From JAEUIZ01 sp046155605 (lineage in GTDB: Bacteria > Planctomycetota > Phycisphaerae > Phycisphaerales > UBA1924): a stretch of 11,917 nt of DNA. Positions 6,593 through 11,917 of this stretch are shown in pieces. Below the pieces are notes generated by a model. That model ran no database searches. It saw nothing but the letters and a program-made list of their open reading frames with translations, and had not been told where the DNA came from. The translations under genes were made by a program, and so were the position numbers. The DNA lies in contig JBJXFQ010000148.1 of NCBI GenBank assembly GCA_046155605.1, positions 1 through 11,917 of the forward strand, given 5' to 3'. Every line of letters begins with the position of its first letter. The stretch's first letter is position 1.

Positions 6593-7834
6593 TCAATACT
6601 GGAAGTTGGCCCAGGGGTCGGTGCTGACGAAGTTGGCCGGGGGGTTGTTGATGATCTGGGCCTGGCGGTTGCCGGCGATGAGTTGGTTGGGTCCGCCGAC
6701 GTTCCCGGTGGAGAGGTTGCGAACCATGAAGTTGTTGCTGCCGTTGAGGGCGATGCCCCACCAGTTGCCGGTGGTGGTGTTGGAGTCGAGGCGGTTGCCG
6801 GTGCCGGTGGTGTAGATGCCCGCGCCGCCGATGCCGGCGGTTGGCCCGTTGCCGTTGGCGAGGTTATTGACGACGAGACAGTTGGAGGCGACGCGGATGC
6901 CGTCGATCGCGTTGGCGTTGGCGGAGCACCCGATGATGCTGGTGGCGGAACCCGCGGCGAAGATGCCGTAGGCCCCGTTGCTGGCGGCGGTGCAGGCCTG
7001 GAGCAATCCGCCGGCGTTGACGCGGAATCCGACGCTGGTATTGCTCAGCGAGGTCGACCCGGTGACGGTGCAGTTGTTGCCGATCGAGAAGCCGTTGCCG
7101 TTGTTGCCGGTGGCGGTGCAGTTGGCGACGGTCGAGCCGTCCCCGATGTTGAACCCGGCGTTGCCGCTGTTGACCGAATCCCGCGCCGTGCAGTTGGTCA
7201 CGGTGTTGCCTGGGCCAAGCCCGAAGTTGCCGGAGGTGTTGGCGAAGGCCGTGCATCCGGTGACGGTGCAGCCCTGTGGGGTGACAATGCCGACGCCCGA
7301 TGCGGTGACGACGCAGTCGCGGATCGTCGAGCCCGCGCCGGTGATAATCCCAAAGCCGTTGACCGAGCCGTCAACGTGGACATTCTCAACGATCGAGTTG
7401 TTGGCGTAGAAGCCGTCGACGCCCTCCTTGGTCCACCCGCGGATGGTGCCGTTGCGGACGTGGACGTTGGTGAACGCGGTTCCCGTGAAGGCGACGCTGA
7501 TCGCGTCGTCGGCACCAGAGACGCCCTGCAGCGTGAAGCCGTTGAGGTCGAGCGTGACGTTGCTGGCGGCGATCTGGATGCCGATCATGCCGCTGATCCC
7601 GGTGACGTTGCCGGTGAGGTAGTAGGAGCCGGGCTGGGAGATGCGGTAGACGGTCACGCCGTTGCCCGGCGTGTTGGTTGCGTTGACGGCGATGCGTGGC
7701 TCGACCTCGGTGAGCGTCTTATAGGACGATGCCACCGGACCGCCGGGCGGGGTGATCGGGCCGGCGACGAGGATGCCGGTGGCGGTCAGGGTGGCGGCGG
7801 CGAGAAGGACGGCAACGGTGCGAGTGCTGGACAT
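6593..7834 (-). CDS. Secreted right-handed parallel beta-helix protein
   Basis: A 413-residue exported protein. A signal peptide (about 1-25, AVLLAAATLTATGILVAG) leads into a segment typical of this planctomycete family (PRIAVNATNTPGNG, then a YRISQPGSYYLTGN strand and VTLDLNGFTLQG). From about residue 150 to 330 the chain repeats every 21-24 residues with Cys-Thr/Ser-Ala at the same place in each coil and Asn-Gly-rich turns, the pattern of a stacked right-handed beta-helix as in pectate lyase-like and NosD-like proteins. No pectate lyase catalytic residues can be assigned from the sequence alone. A GGGAG element 7 nt before the ATG supports this start. It is the first gene of a probable two-gene operon with the dockerin protein and diverges from the ECF sigma gene. 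Function unknown; polysaccharide binding or cleavage, or a structural surface role, are possible. Confidence 0.88.
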   Translation of the reverse strand: MSSTRTVAVLLAAATLTATGILVAGPITPPGGPVASSYKTLTEVEPRIAVNATNTPGNGVTVYRISQPGSYYLTGNVTGISGMIGIQIAASNVTLDLNGFTLQGVSGADDAISVAFTGTAFTNVHVRNGTIRGWTKEGVDGFYANNSIVENVHVDGSVNGFGIITGAGSTIRDCVVTASGVGIVTPQGCTVTGCTAFANTSGNFGLGPGNTVTNCTARDSVNSGNAGFNIGDGSTVANCTATGNNGNGFSIGNNCTVTGSTSLSNTSVGFRVNAGGLLQACTAASNGAYGIFAAGSATSIIGCSANANAIDGIRVASNCLVVNNLANGNGPTAGIGGAGIYTTGTGNRLDSNTTTGNWWGIALNGSNNFMVRNLSTGNVGGPNQLIAGNRQAQIINNPPANFVSTDPWANFQY

Positions 7835-7950
7835 GGTGAACTCCCGAAAAGGTGTTGTCCGGCGTCATGCGAGAATCAGGAGCCCAGAGCGACAGCCGAT
7901 GTCCGTCAACCGGCGGATACCCTTATGGCTGGGGAAGTGCGGAGGGTTTC
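7835..7950. promoter_or_regulatory. Shared divergent promoter region
   Basis: This 116-bp stretch separates the start of the beta-helix operon (minus) from the preferred start of the ECF sigma gene (plus). It should hold promoters for both directions. I see no confident -35/-10 pair and no clear operator; GGAGGG at 7941-7946 is the ribosome-binding site of the sigma gene. If the sigma gene started at the in-frame ATG 7852 only 17 bp would remain, too little for two promoters, which argues for the later start. Confidence 0.4.
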
Positions 7951-8538
7951 TTGGACGATCGTGCGACGCAGCTCACGGGCATCATCAACCTCGCCGGCGA
8001 AGGGTCCAAGCGGGCATCGTCCGAGTTGCTGCCGCTGGTCTATGACGAACTGCGCCGCCTCGCCCAGGACCGGCTCCGCAACGAGCCCGCGAACCTGACG
8101 CTCCAGGCCACCGCGCTCGTCCATGAGGCCTATCTGAGGCTCGGCGCGGACCGGAGCATCAAGTGGGAGGGCCGTCGGCATTACTTCGGTGCCGCCGCCA
8201 TCGCCATGCGCCGCATCCTCATCGAACGTGCGCGACAGCGGGCCGGGCCGAAGCGAGGTGGCGGGCGGGGCCGCGTCCCGCTCACCGACGCCGAGATAAC
8301 CTCCGCGGGCGAAAGTCCCTCGACGATTGACTGGCTCGCGCTCGAAGACGCGCTCGCCGCGCTCGAACGCACCGATCCCGACCTCGCGCGGATCGTGGAG
8401 ATGCGGTACTTCGCCGGGCTCTCCGTCGAGCAGGTGGCCGACCTGCTGGGCGTCTCGGCGCGCACCGTGAACCGCGATTGGCGGCTTGCGCGCGCGTTCC
8501 TGCACGATCATCTCGCGGGCGGTCCGCATGAGTCCTGA
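7951..8538 (+). CDS. ECF-type RNA polymerase sigma factor (planctomycete kinase-linked type)
   Basis: A 195-residue sigma factor of the extracytoplasmic-function class, of the kind common in planctomycetes next to Ser/Thr kinases. Region 2 runs from about 25 to 100: ELLPLVYDELRRLA, then TLQATALVHEAYLRL, a WEGRRHYFGAAAIAMRRILIERAR helix, and a basic linker. Region 4 (131-184) ends in a helix-turn-helix, SVEQVADLLGVSARTVNRDWRLAR. The start chosen is TTG at 7951, preceded by GGAGGG 4 nt upstream; it gives the usual family length and places ELLPLVYDEL about 25 residues in. In-frame ATGs at 7852 and 7867 would add an unconserved Ser/Gly-rich leader and crowd the divergent promoter. Its last 11 bp overlap the kinase start, so the two are co-translated. 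No anti-sigma gene is present; the kinase is the likely controller (inference). Confidence 0.93.
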   Translation: MDDRATQLTGIINLAGEGSKRASSELLPLVYDELRRLAQDRLRNEPANLTLQATALVHEAYLRLGADRSIKWEGRRHYFGAAAIAMRRILIERARQRAGPKRGGGRGRVPLTDAEITSAGESPSTIDWLALEDALAALERTDPDLARIVEMRYFAGLSVEQVADLLGVSARTVNRDWRLARAFLHDHLAGGPHES

Positions 8539-10876
8539 CCTCTGGAGCAAGGTCAAGCCGATCCTGGCGCACGCCATGGAACTCGCCGGCCCGGCGCGGC
8601 GCGAGTTCCTCGATTCCGCTTGCGGCACCGATGCCACTTTGCGCTCGCGGGTCGAGGAGTTGCTCAGCGCCGACGCGATGGCCGACGGCCTGACCGCCGA
8701 TTCCGGCCCGCCCGCCGCCGCGCACCACGGCGCGGCCGTCACCGAGGGCCGACGCATCGGGCGCTACCACGTCAAGCGCATGATCGGCTCGGGCGGGATG
8801 GGCGCGGTCTACGAGGCCGTCCAGGAGCAGCCCCGCCGCACGGTCGCGCTCAAGGTCATGCGGCACGGGCTCGCATCACGATCGGCACTCCGCCGATTCG
8901 AGTATGAGGCGCAGTTGCTCGCGCGACTTCGTCACCCCGGCATCGCGCAGGTCTATGAGGCCGGCACCCACACCGATGCCGATAGCACGACCGGCGGGGC
9001 CGTGCCGTTTTTCGCGATGGAATACATCCCCGGGGCCAAGAGCCTGACCGACTTCGCGCAGGACCGCCATCTCTCGGTGCGCGATCGGCTCGCGCTGTTC
9101 ATCCGCGTCTGCGAGGCCGTGCATCACGGGCACCAGAAGGGCATCATCCACCGCGACCTGAAGCCGGCGAACATCCTCGTTGATGCGGCCGGCCAGCCCA
9201 AGATCATCGACTTTGGCGTCGCCCGAGCCACCGATTCCGACCAGGCCGTCACCACGCTCCAGACCGACGTGGGCCAACTGATCGGGACGGTGCAGTACAT
9301 GTCGCCCGAGCAACTCGACGCCGACCCGCATGACATCGACACGCGCAGCGACGTCTACAGCCTGGGCGTGATCCTGTTCGAGTTGATCTGCGACAGGCCG
9401 CCCCACGTCATCCAGGGCATGCCGCTGCTCGAAGCCGCGCGGACGATCCGCCAGAACGAGGCACCGCGGCCAAGTTCGATCGATCGCACGCTGCGCGGCG
9501 ACGTCGAGACCATCGTCCTCAAGGCGCTCGAAAAGAACCGCGATCGCCGCTATCGCTCGGCCTCCGAACTCGCCGACGACCTCGGGCGTTACCTGGCGAA
9601 CCAGCCGATCTCGGCCCGCCCGCCGAGCATCGCCTACCAACTCGTGAAGTTCACGCAGCGGAACCGCGCGGTGGTCGTGGGCCTCGCCGCGATCGCGCTC
9701 GCGCTCGTGGGCGCGGTGGTGGGCACGTCGTGGATGCTGGTGCAGGTCTCGGCGGCACGGGCCCGCGCCCAGCAAGAGGCCAACAACGCCGACGCCGTCA
9801 ATCGCTTTCTCGCCGAGGTGATCGGTCAGGCCGCGCCCCGCGCCGCGCAGGGTGAGCAGGTGACGGTCCTCCATGCCCTCGATCGGACGACCCCGCGTGT
9901 CACCGAGATCACCGGGCAGAGCCGCGCCGTCGAGGCCACCGTCCGCGCGAGCGTGGGGCGGCTCTATCGCGACCTCGGACGCCTTGATCAGGCCGAGGAA
10001 CAGTTGCAGAGGTCGTACGACCTGCACCGCGACCTCTTCGGCGACAACGACGCGCGAACGCTCGCCTCTTCCGCCGAACTGGCGCTCATCACCAGCGACC
10101 GCGGGCACCCGGACCAGGCGCGAGCGCTGCTGCGCGAGACGCTCAAGCGGCAACTCGCGGTGCTCCCCTCGGACCATGCCGACGTGCTGCGGACGCTCTC
10201 GCTGCTGGGGACCGCGGAGCGAACGCTGGGCAACCTCGACGAGGCCGAGGCGCTCTTTCGCCGCGTGCTCGAGGGCATGCGCCGCACGCGCGGCGCGGAA
10301 GACCCCTACACGCTCAAGTCGCGCACCAACCTGGCGATGGTGCAGATCGACCAGCGCCGCTTCGATGAGGCCAAGACCAATCTCGACGCCGCAATCGAGG
10401 CCGGCGCGCGAATCCTCGGCGACAAGCACCCGGATCAACTTTACGCGCTCAACATGCGGGGTTGGATGTTCATGTCGCAGGAGCGATACCCCGAGGCCGT
10501 CGAGACCTATCGCGTCGTCGTGTTGCGAGCGGGGCAGGTGCTCGGACCCAACCACCACCACACGATGTTCTGGCGCAACAGCCTCGCGTGGGCGCTCAAG
10601 AAGTCGGGCCAGCCGGCCGAGGCGCTCCCGCTCTTTGTCGAACTCGGCGAATCGCGCGGTCGGATCCTGGGGCCGGACCACGCCGACACCATCGAATCAC
10701 GCCTGGGCGTGGGGATGACGCTCGCCACGCTGGGGAGGAACGACGAGGCGCGGCCGGTGCTCGAAGACGTCCTCGACCGCGCCACACGACTGGGCCCACG
10801 AGGCCGCGACGCCGCGGCAGATGCGAAGGCGACGCTGGAGCAGTTGGCCACGCCGCGCGAGAGCCCGCTTCCCTGA
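8528..10876 (+). CDS. Membrane Ser/Thr protein kinase with C-terminal TPR domain
   Basis: A 782-residue PknB-like kinase. The N-terminal leader (MSPDLWSKVKPILAHAMEL...FLDSACGTDATLRSRVEELL) is the conserved start of planctomycete kinases coupled to ECF sigma factors and fixes the start at 8528. The kinase domain spans about 77-355: glycine loop GSGGMG at 87-92, ATP-binding Lys109, catalytic loop HRDLKPAN at 208-215, DFG at 228, and SPEQ in place of APE near 259. All catalytic residues are intact. One membrane segment follows at about 381-406. The rest, to about 770, is a set of roughly 42-residue TPRs of the kinesin light chain/TPR_12 type (LG..HP.TL, EAE.L patterns), presumably outside the cytoplasmic membrane. 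The gene overlaps the sigma gene by 11 bp. The likely scheme, inferred, is that the TPR part senses or binds an envelope partner and the kinase phosphorylates the sigma factor. Confidence 0.95.
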   Translation: MSPDLWSKVKPILAHAMELAGPARREFLDSACGTDATLRSRVEELLSADAMADGLTADSGPPAAAHHGAAVTEGRRIGRYHVKRMIGSGGMGAVYEAVQEQPRRTVALKVMRHGLASRSALRRFEYEAQLLARLRHPGIAQVYEAGTHTDADSTTGGAVPFFAMEYIPGAKSLTDFAQDRHLSVRDRLALFIRVCEAVHHGHQKGIIHRDLKPANILVDAAGQPKIIDFGVARATDSDQAVTTLQTDVGQLIGTVQYMSPEQLDADPHDIDTRSDVYSLGVILFELICDRPPHVIQGMPLLEAARTIRQNEAPRPSSIDRTLRGDVETIVLKALEKNRDRRYRSASELADDLGRYLANQPISARPPSIAYQLVKFTQRNRAVVVGLAAIALALVGAVVGTSWMLVQVSAARARAQQEANNADAVNRFLAEVIGQAAPRAAQGEQVTVLHALDRTTPRVTEITGQSRAVEATVRASVGRLYRDLGRLDQAEEQLQRSYDLHRDLFGDNDARTLASSAELALITSDRGHPDQARALLRETLKRQLAVLPSDHADVLRTLSLLGTAERTLGNLDEAEALFRRVLEGMRRTRGAEDPYTLKSRTNLAMVQIDQRRFDEAKTNLDAAIEAGARILGDKHPDQLYALNMRGWMFMSQERYPEAVETYRVVVLRAGQVLGPNHHHTMFWRNSLAWALKKSGQPAEALPLFVELGESRGRILGPDHADTIESRLGVGMTLATLGRNDEARPVLEDVLDRATRLGPRGRDAAADAKATLEQLATPRESPLP

Positions 10877-10877
10877 G

Positions 10878-10897
10878 CCGATCGCGCAAGCGATCGG
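10878..10897. terminator. GNRA-loop hairpin just after the kinase stop codon
   Basis: CCGATCGC (10878-10885) and GCGATCGG (10890-10897) form a perfect 8-bp stem around a GCAA loop, starting 2 nt after the kinase TGA. No U-run follows, so it is either a weak or factor-dependent terminator or a 3' stability element for the sigma-kinase mRNA. Confidence 0.5.
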
Positions 10898-10930
10898 AAG
10901 GCATGCCGCACGACCCGCCCTGACCCGAGA

Positions 10931-10936
10931 TATGAT
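10931..10936 (+). promoter_or_regulatory. Candidate -10 element (TATGAT), possibly leaderless mRNA
   Basis: TATGAT matches the -10 consensus at five of six positions and ends 5 nt before the ATG at 10942. Normal spacing from a -10 box would put the transcript start on or next to that ATG, giving a leaderless message. No convincing -35 hexamer is seen about 17 bp upstream, which lowers confidence. Confidence 0.35.
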
Positions 10937-10941
10937 TCCCC

Positions 10942-11184
10942 ATGCTCGCCGCCGACATCAAAGAACGTCTGCTCAAAGAGCCTTTCGATCCCTTCCGCAT
11001 CCGCAGCAGCAGCGGCAAGGTCTACGCGATCACTCAGCCGTTCCTCGTCGCACTAATGAAGTCCAAGGTCTTCATCGCCTCCCCCAACTCGGATCGCTGG
11101 GACGAACTCTCATACCTGCACATCGCGGCATTGGAATCAATGACCAACGGCCACGGATCGAAGCGGCGCGGGCGGACGAAGTAG
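10942..11184 (+). CDS. Small conserved planctomycete-type hypothetical protein
   Basis: An 80-residue soluble protein without signal peptide or membrane segment. The core pattern, KEPFDPFRIRSSSGKVYAI, then TQPFLVALMKSKVFIA and a YLHIAALE strand, resembles short uncharacterised proteins common in planctomycetes (PF-x-PFRI...G..Y.I..P....V..S.V.I). The predicted fold is a small beta-rich domain with a conserved HI-x-x-(L/I)E end; the tail is Lys/Arg-rich. There is no Shine-Dalgarno before the ATG, but a TATGAT box close by suggests a leaderless mRNA. I do not know its function. It follows the kinase after 65 bp and a hairpin. Confidence 0.75.
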   Translation: MLAADIKERLLKEPFDPFRIRSSSGKVYAITQPFLVALMKSKVFIASPNSDRWDELSYLHIAALESMTNGHGSKRRGRTK

Positions 11185-11230
11185 TTGCGGCTGCGGATCG
11201 GCGGCAGAACGACTTGCGAATAGTCTCGCG

Positions 11231-11731
11231 GTGTTCGCTCTCCTGTTCAACCTCGTTATCACACTCGCCTTGCTCCTTTCGAGCACATCGAGTCGTAGGC
11301 AGGTTCCGGTGGGAACTTGCTCTCGGTGCGAGTACGACCTCTCTGGCCTTCCGCCGGAAGGAATCTCCCCCGAATGCGGCAGGGCCTATATATCCACAGG
11401 TGAGATCATCGAACTCGAAACCATCCGCCGTCGATCTCCCAGAGTTGTGTGGGCTACTGCGCCGGTGGCGTTGTTCTTTGCGGTCTTGCTGAAGTTTGGC
11501 ATTTTCGACGCGCTCCCGTATCGCGCTCTCGGCTATTCATGGACAGTCTCGAAAAAGGCTGCGATCGCGCGCGTCGAAGTCGATGGCCCCGGTCACTGGC
11601 TCTTGCTCGGTGCTTTCATCGCGCTCTCGCCGCTCTTCGGGACAATCGCCGGCACGCGCCGTGCCACGATCTGGTTCCTTTTCGGGCTCGCCGTTGCCGC
11701 GACGATCAACTTCCGACAGAATATGAGATAA
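11231..11731 (+). CDS. Small multi-pass membrane protein with a degenerate zinc ribbon
   Basis: A 166-residue protein starting at GTG. Four hydrophobic segments are visible: about 2-16, 72-92, 123-140 and 145-160. Between the first two lies a planctomycete-style zinc ribbon, C-S-R-C-E-Y-D-L-S-G-L...S-P-E-C-G, with Cys30, Cys33 and Cys49; the third Cys of the usual C-P-E-C-G is Ser46, so full four-Cys zinc binding looks lost. The codon use is visibly less GC-rich than its neighbours. No good ribosome-binding site precedes the GTG and the frame is open further upstream without a better start, so the N-terminus is uncertain. No function can be assigned; it may be a decaying or adapted member of the CxxCGYDLxGL protein group. 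Confidence 0.7.
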   Translation: MFALLFNLVITLALLLSSTSSRRQVPVGTCSRCEYDLSGLPPEGISPECGRAYISTGEIIELETIRRRSPRVVWATAPVALFFAVLLKFGIFDALPYRALGYSWTVSKKAAIARVEVDGPGHWLLLGAFIALSPLFGTIAGTRRATIWFLFGLAVAATINFRQNMR

Positions 11732-11771
11732 GGAGGATTGCGGATTGTGAGCCGAGAGCCTGAGACGCTTC

Positions 11772-11917
11772 TTACCCCCCATCCGCCTCCCGATACGCCG
11801 CGATCACCGCCAGCTCGCCCTCCTTGCCCGGCTTGCTGTTGCCGTGCTCCATCCCCAGCACGCCCTTGTAGCCCTTCTCGCGGATCGCCTTGAAGACGTT
11901 GCGATAGTTGATCTCGC
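11772..11917 (-). CDS. TIM-barrel sugar isomerase, hydroxypyruvate isomerase-like (partial, C-terminus only)
   Basis: Only the last 48 residues are in the window; the gene enters from the right edge and ends at a TAA at 11774-11772. The segment EINYRNVFKAIREKGYKGVLGMEHGNSKPGKEGE (quoted here in pieces: EINYRNVFKAI, then EKGYKGVLGMEHG, then SKPGKEGE) matches the end of xylose isomerase-like TIM barrels, especially hydroxypyruvate isomerase (INY-x-x-(V/L)F-x-AI...GY-x-G...E). Those enzymes interconvert hydroxypyruvate and tartronate semialdehyde, and many relatives act on other sugars, so the substrate is not certain. It converges on the membrane-protein gene with a 40-bp gap in which no terminator is seen. 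Confidence 0.75.
   Translation of the reverse strand, partial: EINYRNVFKAIREKGYKGVLGMEHGNSKPGKEGELAVIAAYREADGG

Noticed and set aside
6600..7700. Repetitive GTTGCCGGT-like DNA that could look like a minisatellite or CRISPR
   Set aside because: Units are 63-72 bp, diverged, and in frame with beta-helix coils; there are no identical repeats separated by unique spacers.
6683..8098. Plus-strand open frame (471 codons), Val/Ala/Asp/Gly-rich
   Set aside because: Antisense to the beta-helix gene; its apparent repetitiveness mirrors the beta-helix repeats.
8876..10681. Minus-strand open frame (601 codons)
   Set aside because: Antisense to the kinase; no domain, and the kinase motifs on the other strand are complete.
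11729..11749. Perfect Shine-Dalgarno-like AAGGAGG followed by TTG and GTG codons
   Set aside because: The frame that follows is short and runs antisense through the isomerase gene; it overlaps the TAA of the membrane protein by chance or is a relic, with no coding support.

Overview
The window looks like chromosomal DNA of a planctomycete, most likely of the Phycisphaerae/Phycisphaerales type. The clues are very high GC, a secreted protein ending in a duplicated GC-type dockerin, an ECF sigma factor overlapping a membrane Ser/Thr kinase with TPRs, and a small membrane protein with a degenerate planctomycete-style C-x-x-C...C-P-E-C-G zinc ribbon. The taxonomic call is inferred from gene content; there is no rRNA gene to confirm it.

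Left block, minus strand (about 1-3408): a BamD-like TPR protein, an LptE-like lipoprotein overlapping it by 4 bp (ATGA), then FtsH, which runs off the left edge. All three relate to the envelope: beta-barrel assembly, LPS delivery to the outer membrane, and membrane proteolysis. A nested GC-rich hairpin sits directly before the FtsH ribosome-binding site.

Centre left, plus strand (3676-5803): an MtfA-type M90 zinc peptidase, then the conserved ribosomal pair rplM-rpsI (L13, S9). The pair ends in a strong rho-independent terminator that can also serve the converging genes.

Centre right (5867-7834), minus strand: two exported proteins in tandem, a right-handed beta-helix protein with a Cys/Asn ladder and a short WGENxGW-repeat protein with a C-terminal dockerin. 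Facing away from them on the plus strand is an ECF sigma factor overlapping a kinase-TM-TPR protein (7951-10876). The two gene pairs share an intergenic region of about 116 bp.

Right end (10942-11917): a small planctomycete-type hypothetical protein, possibly on a leaderless mRNA, a small multi-pass membrane protein with a damaged zinc ribbon, and the C-terminus of a TIM-barrel sugar isomerase on the minus strand.

I see no CRISPR, prophage, transposon, tRNA or rRNA. Most of the window is ordinary housekeeping. The less ordinary part is 5867-10876, where a signalling pair faces a cell-surface pair.
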